Shown here one piece after another: positions 27,218 through 36,326 of a DNA stretch of 64,000 nt; within the stretch, counting starts at the first letter, position 1; each line of letters starts with the position of its first letter. Location of the stretch: the NCBI RefSeq assembly GCF_049274025.1, contig NZ_JBASRV010000049.1, one strand, 5' to 3'. Position numbers and translations under genes: made by a program. Source of the stretch: Miniphocaeibacter sp012841535. Lineage in GTDB: Bacteria > Bacillota > Clostridia > Tissierellales > Peptoniphilaceae. The notes beneath the pieces are model-generated. The model was not told the DNA's origin. It made no database searches and worked only from the letters and a program-made list of their open reading frames with translations.

Positions 27218-27691
27218 CTATACTCCCTCAAAATCCTTTGTAAAAATAATAGCAATAATTAATAATATACATCCTGATACAACAAAAATATCTGCAAAAT
27301 TGAATACTGGAAATTCATAGCCGTTAAAAAAAGTATAGGATATAAAATCAACAACATATCCTCTAAAGAATCTATCTATTAAATTTCCAATAGCTCCACC
27401 AATTATTAATGATAAACTAATTATAGAAAGTAAACTGAATTTACTATAATTTTTTATTAATGTTATTACTAATAATAAAATAATTATTATCGTTGCAAAT
27501 AATAATATAAATTTTTTATTTTGGAAAAATCCAAAGGCTGCCCCTCTATTTTCTACATAAACTAATTGAATTTTCTTTCCAATTAAATCAATTGAATTAT
27601 TTTTCAAATTTAATGCTTTAAATTTAGTAAATTGATCTATTATTAAAGCAAGTACTATTACAATTCCTGGTAACATAATTCTCCTACTCAT
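27218..27691 (-). CDS. lspA: Lipoprotein signal peptidase (signal peptidase II)
   Basis: Cuts signal peptides from prolipoproteins in the membrane; the lipoproteins in this window (48507 and 56651) would be substrates. The 157-aa protein has four membrane segments and the conserved blocks VYVENRGAAFGF, GAIGNLIDR and the catalytic aspartates in VVDFI and FNFADIF. The lspA-rluD proximity is typical of Bacillota. Confidence 0.97.
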   Translation of the reverse strand: MSRRIMLPGIVIVLALIIDQFTKFKALNLKNNSIDLIGKKIQLVYVENRGAAFGFFQNKKFILLFATIIIILLLVITLIKNYSKFSLLSIISLSLIIGGAIGNLIDRFFRGYVVDFISYTFFNGYEFPVFNFADIFVVSGCILLIIAIIFTKDFEGV

Positions 27692-28472
27692 ATTTTATAT
27701 ACTCTATCTTATATTTGTTTTTTTTAGTAACTCCTAGAATATTTAAAAATTTAAATCTTCCAAATCCTTTAACTGAAATAATATCTCCCTCTTTTAATTC
27801 ATAATGAGATTTCTTTATTTCTTCATAGTTTACCTTAATTTTTCCAGAATTTAATAAACTACTAGTTTTATTTCGTGGATAATTTATAATTTCAGAAATA
27901 ATTAAATCTAATCTAAGAGATGAAACAATTGCAAAATATTTTTTAGTATTTTCTATTAGATCATCAAAAGAAAAATTATTGTCCAAAGAAAAACTTACCT
28001 TATACTTTGAAATTGATAATAGATTCTGTAGAACATAATTAGACAAGGAAGTCCTTAAGATAATAGTGATTTTTTTATCTGTAAATAGAATATCTCCAAC
28101 TTTACTTCTATTTATTCCCAGTGCTAAAAGTGAGCCTAGTACATCCCTATGATTAATATTATCTATTTTGTCAGTACTGATTATATTAATATAGTCATAT
28201 ATATCTAATGAAGATACATAAGGGCTAATTAAAATACAATTCCTTTCACATTTATCACTATTAGGTATAATTTTATAATCAAAGCTGGAAAAAGTATTAA
28301 TACTTTTTATGCAATAATCTATTTCATTAGGCGTTAGAAAGTCGGAGCAATAGGTTCCACCACTTCTCTCTACTACAAATAGACTATCAATAAATTTCTT
28401 GATAGTCTGTTTCGTTTCTATATCCTGTATATGATTTAATATTTTCGAATATTCTATGTTCATGGCTATCAA
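27684..28472 (-). CDS. ylmH: RNA-binding YlmH family protein (S4 domain)
   Basis: A 262-aa protein of the YlmH family, recently linked to rescue of stalled ribosomes in Gram-positive bacteria. The N-terminal two thirds hold the YlmH core (VERSGGTYCSDFLTPNE, LGSLLALGINRSKVGDI); the C-terminal part is an S4 domain (SLRLDLIISEIINYPRNK, then LNSGKIKVN). It overlaps lspA by eight bases and follows sepF directly, the common division-cluster order sepF-ylmH. Confidence 0.93.
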   Translation of the reverse strand: MIAMNIEYSKILNHIQDIETKQTIKKFIDSLFVVERSGGTYCSDFLTPNEIDYCIKSINTFSSFDYKIIPNSDKCERNCILISPYVSSLDIYDYINIISTDKIDNINHRDVLGSLLALGINRSKVGDILFTDKKITIILRTSLSNYVLQNLLSISKYKVSFSLDNNFSFDDLIENTKKYFAIVSSLRLDLIISEIINYPRNKTSSLLNSGKIKVNYEEIKKSHYELKEGDIISVKGFGRFKFLNILGVTKKNKYKIEYIKYE

Positions 28473-28973
28473 TTATAATTGATAAAACCCTTTGCTTTGT
28501 ATTTGGTCTTTAATTTTACCATCAATTTCAAGTTCCTTTGGTGCGATTACAAAAATATCTTTAGTTACTTTTTGCATTTTACCACTTATAGCATAAATTC
28601 CACCACTTACAAAGTCGAAGGTTTTTCTCTTAATATCAACATCTAACATTTCTAAATTTAGAACTACTATGTTCTTAGATATAATATCATCTAGAATCAA
28701 TGGAGCATCATCATATTTTATAGGTTCGTGAATAAGAATTTTTACTCTATCTGATACATAATTGTCCTTAATACTTACAACATTGCTCTTTTTGAATTTA
28801 TTATTATATACATCATTGTCTTTTTCATTATAATAATCATTAGAATTACTACTTTCGTTTACAGAAGGACTATCATCGTAATAATCATCTTCATAATAAT
28901 CGTCCTCATAATAATCATCATCATAATCTTCATCTAAACCAATTAAATTTTTAAATTTATCAAAAACGCCCAT
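28473..28973 (-). CDS. sepF: Cell division protein SepF
   Basis: Tethers FtsZ to the membrane and aligns the rings. The 166-aa protein opens with the membrane-binding amphipathic helix MGVFDKFKNLIGL, then an acidic Asp/Tyr-rich linker (about 14-45), and the globular SepF domain (about 70-155) with ILDDIISKNIVVLNLE and RKTFDFVSGGIYAI. Gene order yggS-sepF-ylmH is as in Bacillus. Confidence 0.95.
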   Translation of the reverse strand: MGVFDKFKNLIGLDEDYDDDYYEDDYYEDDYYDDSPSVNESSNSNDYYNEKDNDVYNNKFKKSNVVSIKDNYVSDRVKILIHEPIKYDDAPLILDDIISKNIVVLNLEMLDVDIKRKTFDFVSGGIYAISGKMQKVTKDIFVIAPKELEIDGKIKDQIQSKGFYQL

Positions 28974-28985
28974 AGTTTTCCTCCA

Positions 28986-29678
28986 TTAATTATAATTTCT
29001 TTCACCAAAAATACTAGTACCTACTCGAATCATGTTAGAGCCTTCTTCTATTGCTACTTTATAATCATGACTCATTCCCATAGATAAGTATTCCATATTA
29101 ATATTTTTAAAGTTTTTATTAGCTAAATCATCATATATATTTTTAAGTTTTCTAAAGTAAACTCGTACTTTTTCTAAGTCTTCATAGTAAGGAGCCACTG
29201 TCATTAAACCTTTAACTTTAACAAACTCACATTCTTCAATTTTTTCAATTAGCTCCAATAAATCTTCCTCATGTAAGCCGGTTTTACTTTCTTCTTTTGC
29301 TAAGTTTAATTCAATTAAACAATTAAATATATAATTGTTGTTTTTTCCTCTTTTTTCTAATTCCTTTAGTAAGGATAACCTATCTAAAGATTGAATTAAT
29401 TTTACCTTATTAACTAAATATTTTACCTTATTTGTTTGTAAATGACCAATCATATGAAAAATAACATCAGAATTATTTATTTCTTCATATTTCTTAACTA
29501 ATTCCTGTACTTTGTTTTCTCCAAATTCTTTTTGACCATGATTGTAGGCTTCTAATACTCTTTGAGAGTCTACAGTTTTTGAAACTGCAATTAAAGTAAT
29601 ATCCCTATTAATTGAAAGTTCGTCTTTTATATTTTTAATATTATTTTGTATTTCATCTAAATTAGTACTTATACTCAT
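28986..29678 (-). CDS. yggS: Pyridoxal phosphate homeostasis protein (YggS/YlmE)
   Basis: A PLP-binding protein with an alanine-racemase-like barrel that keeps free PLP in balance. The 230-aa sequence has the PLP lysine in IAVSKTV, FGENKVQE, FHMIGHLQTNK and the C-terminal LSMGMSHDY and RVGTSIFG motifs. It is 12 bases upstream of sepF, the common position in Gram-positive division clusters. Confidence 0.96.
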   Translation of the reverse strand: MSISTNLDEIQNNIKNIKDELSINRDITLIAVSKTVDSQRVLEAYNHGQKEFGENKVQELVKKYEEINNSDVIFHMIGHLQTNKVKYLVNKVKLIQSLDRLSLLKELEKRGKNNNYIFNCLIELNLAKEESKTGLHEEDLLELIEKIEECEFVKVKGLMTVAPYYEDLEKVRVYFRKLKNIYDDLANKNFKNINMEYLSMGMSHDYKVAIEEGSNMIRVGTSIFGERNYN

Positions 29679-29686
29679 TTTATCAC

Positions 29687-30859
29687 CTATTCTAATAATT
29701 CACCTAATTTTACTTTTGTTGGATTTTTAATTATTGCATCATAAGAACTAACAGTTTCCATTTCCTCACCATCAATCTTAATCAATCCCTCATTACCATA
29801 ATTTATAATTGCTTTTTTATCCTTGATTGTAATTACTTCTACAGGTTTAAACGAAACAACTCCACTAGGTTTTCTTATATAAACACCTACTAAATCCTTA
29901 TTAGTTATTAAAGATTTTTCTGGTATTTCATATGATTTTGTAGAAAAATTTATAATGTCAATATTATAAAATCTGTCTTCATTTAATGAATCGAAACTTG
30001 TATCAAAGTATGCTGCTATTGTAAAAATCTTATTTTTTAAATCAATATCTTGTATAGTTCCAGTAATATAATCATCATTGATTTTAATGGTAATTTCTCC
30101 ACCAATTTCATAAGTTTTCTTTATATCTTTAGCATTTATAGTAAAAACCAAACCAAAATAATTATTGTTAACTATTTTCAATCCTTTTTTATGGGACTCT
30201 TTACCAGAATTTAAATTTTTTATATTAAAATCCAATAAGTTTAAATCCATTCTATAAATATTATATATGTCTTCATATCCATCTACTTCAGTAAAAATAA
30301 CTCCTGGATTTTTTGCTTTAATTTTCTTCCCATTAGATTCAAGAATAGATTTGTATATATTATTTTGACTTTCTAAATATTTTTTATATTCAACTTCATG
30401 ATTTTGATATGTATCAACTGGTAAATTACCAATTTTTTCATAGTTATAATCATTTAAACTATCTATTATATCTTCAACAGGAAGCAGTTCATCAGATTTA
30501 TCTTCTTTTTTTAATTTTTCTAACTTATCATTAACAATATTTGTATTTAGACCATATTTGTTAGCAAAATCATTTATAGAACCTAAAGAAGTATTAACAG
30601 ATATTCTCGAAGTACTTTTTGCTCCTAAATTTAAATTCTCATCATATGCATATACGTGCTCATCTCTTAGAACTATTGCATTTGTATTGATTTTCTCTTC
30701 ATAAATCACTGGAGATTTTAAAATAATAGTATTGTTTTTTATAAATTTAATATAAAAATTTCTAACAACTACTAGTATAATAAAAACAAATATTATAGAT
30801 AAAATATTTATCTTTAATTTTTTTTTATTAGCTTTCTTAGCTGATTTTAATTTACCCAT
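29687..30859 (-). CDS. HlyD-like membrane protein of the sepF cluster
   Basis: A 390-aa protein with a basic N-terminal tail (KSAKKANKKKLK), one transmembrane segment (about 20-36) and a large extracytoplasmic part with beta-rich, lipoyl/barrel-sandwich-like stretches, among them GKKIKAKNPGVIF and PEKSLITNKDLVGVYIRKPSGVV. These resemble the HlyD-like proteins often found just upstream of yggS-sepF in Clostridia. It is the first gene of the transcript that ends with rluD. No matching transporter is adjacent, so a role in division or envelope assembly is more likely than export, but this is inference. Confidence 0.7.
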   Translation of the reverse strand: MGKLKSAKKANKKKLKINILSIIFVFIILVVVRNFYIKFIKNNTIILKSPVIYEEKINTNAIVLRDEHVYAYDENLNLGAKSTSRISVNTSLGSINDFANKYGLNTNIVNDKLEKLKKEDKSDELLPVEDIIDSLNDYNYEKIGNLPVDTYQNHEVEYKKYLESQNNIYKSILESNGKKIKAKNPGVIFTEVDGYEDIYNIYRMDLNLLDFNIKNLNSGKESHKKGLKIVNNNYFGLVFTINAKDIKKTYEIGGEITIKINDDYITGTIQDIDLKNKIFTIAAYFDTSFDSLNEDRFYNIDIINFSTKSYEIPEKSLITNKDLVGVYIRKPSGVVSFKPVEVITIKDKKAIINYGNEGLIKIDGEEMETVSSYDAIIKNPTKVKLGELLE

Positions 30860-30874
30860 ATAATCCCCTAAATT

Positions 30875-30883
30875 ATTATAACA
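30875..30883 (-). promoter_or_regulatory. Extended -10 promoter of the HlyD-like/yggS/sepF operon
   Basis: TGTTATAAT on the minus strand (TATAAT at 30875-30880) with no good -35 at standard spacing. It lies a few bases upstream of the first gene and downstream of the pyrE terminator. Confidence 0.6.
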
Positions 30884-30973
30884 TATAAAGAATGAAATAC
30901 TCGTGCAAGGTATAATATTTAGTCATATAATGAATTAATATCATACTTTGTTAATTTATTTTGAATAATAAAA

Positions 30974-30999
30974 AATAGACATATTCAATTATGTCTATT
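30974..30999 (-). terminator. Terminator of the pyr operon
   Basis: A 10-bp stem (30974-30983 with 30990-30999) with a 6-base loop, followed on the minus strand by a T-run, lies 18 bases after the pyrE stop. Confidence 0.85.
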
Positions 31000-31016
31000 C
31001 TTTATTATATTTTAAA

Positions 31017-31586
31017 TTAGAATTTTTTTCTACTACCTGGTTTTACTAATTCAATATTTTTCTCACATAATGGGCAATTATCTTTTTCATAAGTATTAAT
31101 ATCTAAAGCTACTGCAGAAAATAATTTTGTACCTATATCTTTTCCGCCTGTTCTATCAACTAAAGATGCAATACCTACTACATTTCCGCCATTTTCCTCT
31201 ATAACTTTTATAGTTTCTAAAGAACTTTTACCTGTAGTAACTACATCCTCTACAATAAGTACATTTTGACCTTCCTTAATTTCAAATCCTCTACGTAAAG
31301 TCATTTCATTATTTTCTCGTTCTGTAAAAATAGCAGGTACCCCTAAGGCTCTACCTAGTTCATAGGCAATTATAATACCACCCATTGCTGGACCTACAAC
31401 TATGTCGATTTTTTCATCTTTTAATTTTTCCTTCAAAACTTTACAAACTTCTTCAGCTTTATCTGGGTATTGTAATAATTTAGCACATTGTACATATTTA
31501 TCACTATGTTTACCAGATGAAAGTAAAAAATGTCCTGTTAATAAAGCATCACTTTCCTTTAAAAGTTCTATAATTCTATTTTCCAT
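31017..31586 (-). CDS. pyrE: Orotate phosphoribosyltransferase
   Basis: Joins orotate to PRPP to give OMP. The 189-aa protein has the PRPP loop VLIVEDVVTTGKS, the catalytic flexible loop near TERENNEMTLRRGF, and a C-terminal CPLCEKN motif seen in the thermophile-like PyrE group. Last gene of pyrB-I-F-K-D-E, nine bases after pyrD. Confidence 0.96.
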   Translation of the reverse strand: MENRIIELLKESDALLTGHFLLSSGKHSDKYVQCAKLLQYPDKAEEVCKVLKEKLKDEKIDIVVGPAMGGIIIAYELGRALGVPAIFTERENNEMTLRRGFEIKEGQNVLIVEDVVTTGKSSLETIKVIEENGGNVVGIASLVDRTGGKDIGTKLFSAVALDINTYEKDNCPLCEKNIELVKPGSRKKF

Positions 31587-31595
31587 ATTGTCCTC

Positions 31596-32495
31596 CTAAA
31601 TTATTCCCGTAATTTCCTTTAAGTCTTTAATATTTTCTTTTATCATAAATCTTTCAATACCATCTATAATATCTTCCATAACATTTGGTTTTATGAAATT
31701 AGCTGTACCAACTTGTATAGCTGTAGAACCAGCCATAATAAACTCAATAGCATCTTGCCAATTCATTATGCCACCCATTCCTACTATTGGAACATCAACA
31801 ACATCATGTACTTCTTTTACCATTCTTAATGCAATTGGTTTAATTGCAGGTCCTGATAATCCAGCAGTAATATTTTTAAATATTGGTTTTCTTTTATATA
31901 TATCAATAGCTAATGCGTTAAATGTATTTACCAATGACAAGCTATCGGCACCAGCTTCAACACAAGAAATAGCCATTTCTTTAATATTTTCTGCATTTGG
32001 AGATAATTTTACCATTAAAACCTTATTAGTTTTTTCTCTAACTTTTTTTACAATATCATAAGCCGTATCGCATTTAATTCCAAAGGCCGTTCCACCCTCT
32101 TTTACATTTGGGCATGAAATATTTAATTCAATAATTTCTATATCGGTCTGTTCTATTAATTCAATACTTTTTAAATAGTCTTCTACTTGAGAACCACCAA
32201 TATTAGCAATAATTTTTGCATCAAATTGTTTCATAAAATCCAAATCGTTTTTTATAAATTCAGATACTGAAGGATTTTGTAATCCTATGCTATTCATGAT
32301 ACCAGATGCTGTTTCATGAATTCTTCTTCCTTCATTTCCGTCTTTTTTATAGTATGTTAGGCCTTTAGTTGAAATACCTCCAATTTTATTTAAATCTACA
32401 TAAGGTTCAAATTCCCTACCAAATCCAAAAGTTCCTGAGGCTGCTATTACTGGGTTATTAAATTCTACTCCACAAATATTAACTTTCAACATCAA
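31596..32495 (-). CDS. pyrD: Dihydroorotate dehydrogenase, type 1B catalytic subunit
   Basis: Oxidises dihydroorotate to orotate and passes electrons to NAD through PyrK. The 299-aa FMN barrel protein has NPVIAASGTFGFG, the catalytic cysteine in ELNISCPNVKEGG, and GMGGIMNWQDAIEFI. The cysteine, in place of serine, marks class 1. It overlaps pyrK by 17 bases, consistent with a PyrD2K2 complex. Confidence 0.97.
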   Translation of the reverse strand: MMLKVNICGVEFNNPVIAASGTFGFGREFEPYVDLNKIGGISTKGLTYYKKDGNEGRRIHETASGIMNSIGLQNPSVSEFIKNDLDFMKQFDAKIIANIGGSQVEDYLKSIELIEQTDIEIIELNISCPNVKEGGTAFGIKCDTAYDIVKKVREKTNKVLMVKLSPNAENIKEMAISCVEAGADSLSLVNTFNALAIDIYKRKPIFKNITAGLSGPAIKPIALRMVKEVHDVVDVPIVGMGGIMNWQDAIEFIMAGSTAIQVGTANFIKPNVMEDIIDGIERFMIKENIKDLKEITGII

Positions 32496-33222
32496 AAATC
32501 ACCTCATTACCATCAAAAACCGGCCCTTCATGACAAACTCTTTTAATTCCCTCTGTAGTATTTATTGCACATCCTAAACAAGCTCCTATTCCACAAGCCA
32601 TATGAGCCTCTAAAGAGTAATATGATTTAGCATCTAAATTTAATTTTTTTAAAGAATTCATCATAGGATTTGGTCCACAAGCATAAACTACATCATATTT
32701 ATCTTCAATATAATCAGTTACAAAACCTTTTTTACCTTCATTTCCGTCATTTGTTGTAACAATAATATTATCTACAAACTTACTCATTTCATCCATTAAA
32801 TAACTTGAGCTTCTAAATCCTGCAAATAAATCTACTTTACAATCTAATGTTCTTGCAAGATATTTCATAGGAGCAAGTCCTATACCTCCAGACACCAAAG
32901 CTACTTTTTTATCTTTAACAATTGGAAACCCATTACCTAAAGGTCCTAGTATTTCAACTTCAGCACCTTTTTTAAGATTTGATAATATTCCAGTCCCTTT
33001 ACCAACTACTTGATATAGAAAAGATATTTTATTTTCATTTAAATCAAATATACTTAAAGGTCTAGGTAGTAAAGGATATTCATCCCATGCTCTAATCATA
33101 TAAAATTGACCAGGCTTCCCCTTAAAATCCCCTTCTATTTCAATTAAAAATATATCTTCATCTATTTGTTCGTTTTTTAATATTTTCCCGCTAATATAGT
33201 TATTTTTTTCCATAAATGTCAT
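32479..33222 (-). CDS. pyrK: Dihydroorotate dehydrogenase electron transfer subunit
   Basis: A 247-aa FAD and [2Fe-2S] protein linking PyrD to NAD. It shows the FAD-binding RPLSIFDL, the NAD-binding GGIGLAPMKYLA, and the cluster cysteines in HMACGIGACLGCA with VCHEGPVF. Found directly before pyrD, with overlapping frames. It belongs with a fermentative or anaerobic lifestyle, since electrons go to NAD rather than quinone. Confidence 0.97.
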   Translation of the reverse strand: MTFMEKNNYISGKILKNEQIDEDIFLIEIEGDFKGKPGQFYMIRAWDEYPLLPRPLSIFDLNENKISFLYQVVGKGTGILSNLKKGAEVEILGPLGNGFPIVKDKKVALVSGGIGLAPMKYLARTLDCKVDLFAGFRSSSYLMDEMSKFVDNIIVTTNDGNEGKKGFVTDYIEDKYDVVYACGPNPMMNSLKKLNLDAKSYYSLEAHMACGIGACLGCAINTTEGIKRVCHEGPVFDGNEVIFDVES

Positions 33223-34057
33223 TCCTCATAATTTCTACTGCTTGTCTAGTATATTCTTGGAATTTTTCTTCTCCATCTTCGTGTTTTTTATAAGCAGTAA
33301 TTATTCCCCTTGAAGAATTAACTACACCTCCATTAAAGTTATCTAAATATAATCTTATATCTTCTGCTTTACCACCTTGTGCACCATATCCAGGAATTAA
33401 GAAAAATGATTTTTTAAATCTTTCTCTAATTTCTGTAGCTTCTTCACTATATGTTCCACCTACGACAAAACCCAAGGAGCTATAACCACATTCTCCAATA
33501 AACTCATCAGCCATTTTATATATATTTTCACCAATTTCATAATATAAAGGTTCATTATTATATTCTAGATATTCAATATCTTTTGCACCAGGATTTGATG
33601 TTCTTAAAAGAACAAAAGCTCCTTTTTCTCCAGATTTAAAATAATCAAAATATGGTGTAATACTATCATAACCCATGTAAGGATTTAGTGTTATAAAATC
33701 CACTTCAAAATCACCACTAAAATGAGCTTTTGCATATTCTTTAGCTGTAGCAGCGATGTCTCCCCTTTTAATATCACCTATAGATAATGCGTTTTTTTCT
33801 TTTAAATATTTTAAAGTTTTTGAATAAGCCTTTAATCCTTCTAATCCCATAGCTTCATAGTAAGCTATTTGAACTTTATATATACCAGTTATATCATTTG
33901 TGCAATCTATTATTTGTTTGTTAAATTCAAATACCACATCAGAAATATTACTTGATTTATTTTTTATATTCTCAGGTATATAATCTAAACTAGTATCAAG
34001 TCCTACACAAACAAATCCTTTGTTCTTTACTGAATCATATAATTTATCAATTATCAT
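33200..34057 (-). CDS. pyrF: Orotidine 5'-phosphate decarboxylase
   Basis: Final step to UMP. A family-2 OMP decarboxylase of 285 aa, with GLDTSLDYIPE, the catalytic block SIGDIKRGDIAATAKEYA and NPGAKDIEYL. A longer reading upstream is possible, but the ATG at 34055-34057 is chosen because TGGAGG lies at the right spacing and the family begins there. This leaves one base to the pyrI stop. It overlaps pyrK by 23 bases. Confidence 0.95.
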   Translation of the reverse strand: MIIDKLYDSVKNKGFVCVGLDTSLDYIPENIKNKSSNISDVVFEFNKQIIDCTNDITGIYKVQIAYYEAMGLEGLKAYSKTLKYLKEKNALSIGDIKRGDIAATAKEYAKAHFSGDFEVDFITLNPYMGYDSITPYFDYFKSGEKGAFVLLRTSNPGAKDIEYLEYNNEPLYYEIGENIYKMADEFIGECGYSSLGFVVGGTYSEEATEIRERFKKSFFLIPGYGAQGGKAEDIRLYLDNFNGGVVNSSRGIITAYKKHEDGEEKFQEYTRQAVEIMRNDIYGKK

Positions 34058-34058
34058 T

Positions 34059-34487
34059 TTATGCCTCCATATCATATATTTGATCACAATATTCACATTT
34101 ATATAGTGAGTTTTCCCTATCAACTAAGGTAAATTTGTGAACAATATTTCTTTCACTAGTGGAAATACATCTAGGATTCTTACATTTTATAACATTTTCA
34201 ATATATTCTGGAAGAGTCATATTTATTTTTTCAACTATTTTTTGATCTTCAATAATATTTACCGTTAAGTCTAGGTCAATAATAGCAAGAGCTGTTAAAT
34301 CTATGTCTATAACATTTTCGATTTTAATCATATCTTTTCTACCGAATTTTTTTGAAGAAGCATTCATTATTAAGGCAACAGAGTAATCTGCCTTATCTAA
34401 GCCTAACATTTCAAAAATAAGATGTCCGTGACCAGGTTTTATATGATCAATTACAATTCCTTTATTTATACTATTAATATTTAACAT
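34059..34487 (-). CDS. pyrI: Aspartate carbamoyltransferase regulatory chain
   Basis: Holds nucleotide effectors and the zinc that joins regulatory to catalytic chains in ATCase. The 142-aa protein has the allosteric domain (IDHIKPGHGHLIFEML) and a C-terminal zinc site with CKNPRC and CEYC. PyrI is missing from bacilli but present in clostridia and enterobacteria, so its presence supports a clostridial or Tissierellia-type host. One base from pyrB and pyrF. Confidence 0.96.
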   Translation of the reverse strand: MLNINSINKGIVIDHIKPGHGHLIFEMLGLDKADYSVALIMNASSKKFGRKDMIKIENVIDIDLTALAIIDLDLTVNIIEDQKIVEKINMTLPEYIENVIKCKNPRCISTSERNIVHKFTLVDRENSLYKCEYCDQIYDMEA

Positions 34488-35407
34488 TATTTCACCCCTA
34501 GTAATTTTAGAATAAGAGCCATTCTTACAATTACACCATATTTAACTTGATCAAAATATAATGCCCTCTTATCAGAATCGACTTCTACGCTTATTTCATT
34601 AACTCTTGGTAGTGGATGTAGTATAGCTAAATCCTCTTTTGCTTTCCTTAATTTTTTATTATCTAAAATATAGCTGTCCTTTAATCTTATATAATCCTCT
34701 TCATTAAAAAATCTTTCTTTTTGAACTCTTGTCATATATAAAATATCTAATTCTTGTATAATATTGCCTAGTCTTTCTTCTTCAATATATTCAATATTAT
34801 TTTTTTGTAAATTTATTTTAATATATTCAGGGATCTTTAACTCTTCAGGAGAAATAAATACAAATTTATTTCCTTTATGCTGTGACATAGCTTTCACTAA
34901 AGAGTGTACCGTTCTACCAAACATTAAATCACCACATAAACCAATTGTTAGATTTTCAAAAGTTTTTTTACTTTCTAAAATTGTTAACATATCTGTTAAG
35001 GTTTGTGTTGGATGTTGATGTCCTCCATCTCCAGCGTTAATTAAAGGTACGGATGTGTAATCCTTCGCTAATGTAGATGAACCTTCCTTAGGATGCCTCA
35101 TGGCAATTATATCTACATAATTACCAACTGTTCTTATAGTATCTGCTAAACTCTCACCTTTTGCTGTAGAAGATGATTGACTTTCAGAAAAACCTATACA
35201 ATCTCCTCCTAATCTGTGTATTGCAGATTCAAAACTTAATCTTGTTCTTGTTGATGGCTCAAAAAAAAGAGTCCCTAGAATTTTTCCATTACATAAATTA
35301 GAAAAATTCTCAGGACTCTTTATAATGTCTTGAGCTAATAACATAATATCCATAATCTCAGAATTTGTAAAATCATTAATTTCAATTAAATTCCTACCCT
35401 TAAGCAT
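34487..35407 (-). CDS. pyrB: Aspartate carbamoyltransferase catalytic chain
   Basis: Makes carbamoyl aspartate, the first committed pyrimidine step. The 306-aa protein has the carbamoyl phosphate loop FEPSTRTRLSFE, the neighbouring SSSTAKGESL loop lysine, and HPLPRVNEI. The ATG at 35405-35407 is chosen over longer readings because GAGGAGG lies just upstream and the family begins at LKGRNLI. First gene of the pyr operon. Confidence 0.97.
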   Translation of the reverse strand: MLKGRNLIEINDFTNSEIMDIMLLAQDIIKSPENFSNLCNGKILGTLFFEPSTRTRLSFESAIHRLGGDCIGFSESQSSSTAKGESLADTIRTVGNYVDIIAMRHPKEGSSTLAKDYTSVPLINAGDGGHQHPTQTLTDMLTILESKKTFENLTIGLCGDLMFGRTVHSLVKAMSQHKGNKFVFISPEELKIPEYIKINLQKNNIEYIEEERLGNIIQELDILYMTRVQKERFFNEEDYIRLKDSYILDNKKLRKAKEDLAILHPLPRVNEISVEVDSDKRALYFDQVKYGVIVRMALILKLLGVK

Positions 35408-35460
35408 TATTTTCCTCCTCAGACATTTAAATAATTCTTTTTTAATTTTTTTCCCTAAAT

Positions 35461-35489
35461 ACAATAACATTTATAAAAAAATATGTCAA
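35461..35489 (-). promoter_or_regulatory. Promoter of the pyr operon
   Basis: On the minus strand the consensus TTGACA (35484-35489), a 17-base spacer and TATTGT (35461-35466) with TG one base upstream make a strong promoter. It abuts the stop codon of the HAD gene at 35491. The leader of about 50 bases shows no PyrR-like attenuator or terminator, so control may be at initiation or through PyrI feedback. Confidence 0.75.
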
Positions 35490-35490
35490 A

Positions 35491-36297
35491 TTATAAAAAG
35501 TATTTTTTTATAATACTTACTACTCCTTGGTTATCATTTGAGTCAGTAATTTCGTCGGCGATTTCCTTTAAACCGGACATAGCATTTTTCATAGCTACAC
35601 CCTTTCCTGCATATTGTATCATCTCTATATCATTTTCGCCATCACCTATTGCAATTATTTCTTCTCTGTTTATATTATAAGAATTTGCAATATATTCTAA
35701 AGCTCTACCTTTTGAAATATCATTACGATTAATTTCTAGGAAAAATGGTAGGGAAAAAAATAATTTTGAAGAGTTATTGTTTTTTTCATAAACGGATTTG
35801 AATTTTAATAAATTTTCATACTCATCTGTTATTGCTACTTTATTTACCTTACTGTACAAATTATTTTCTTTTAAGAACTTATCTAAATCCCCTACTTCTA
35901 TAGCTGGATAATCTGTAAATTTATCTATAATTTTTCCAAATTCATTTTTCTTAGATGCAATAAAAGAATCATTTTCTACAAAAAGTATTGAATTAAAGTT
36001 CATTCTCTTCGATAAATCAATTGAATATTTTACCTGTTCTTCAGGTAATGTTAAATTCATAATATGGTCAACACCATCTGAAGTAGTAATAATAGCTCCA
36101 TTCATTGAGCCGACTAATCCATTTAATCCGATTTGATCCGATAAAGAAACTATGGATTTAGGTTCTCTACCGGATATAATGGTAACTTTTACTCCTTTAT
36201 TAATTAAATGTTTTATATGCTTTTCTGTTTCAAAATCAATTATGTGTTTACTTGTTAAGGTTGTGCCGTCCAAATCTAATGCTAATAATTTATACAT
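35491..36297 (-). CDS. HAD-superfamily hydrolase, Cof subfamily
   Basis: A 268-aa phosphatase of the Cof/YbiV type. Motif I is LALDLDGTTLTS, motif II is in VTIISGR, motif III a lysine near NDISKGRALEYIA, and motif IV GDGENDIEMI. The cap domain lies between about 80 and 190. Likely substrates in the family are sugar phosphates and cofactor phosphates; the exact one is not deducible. It follows proA by 29 bases and may be co-transcribed with proBA. Confidence 0.9.
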   Translation of the reverse strand: MYKLLALDLDGTTLTSKHIIDFETEKHIKHLINKGVKVTIISGREPKSIVSLSDQIGLNGLVGSMNGAIITTSDGVDHIMNLTLPEEQVKYSIDLSKRMNFNSILFVENDSFIASKKNEFGKIIDKFTDYPAIEVGDLDKFLKENNLYSKVNKVAITDEYENLLKFKSVYEKNNNSSKLFFSLPFFLEINRNDISKGRALEYIANSYNINREEIIAIGDGENDIEMIQYAGKGVAMKNAMSGLKEIADEITDSNDNQGVVSIIKKYFL

Positions 36298-36326
36298 TCA
36301 CTTCTCCTAATATTTAGATAAAAATT

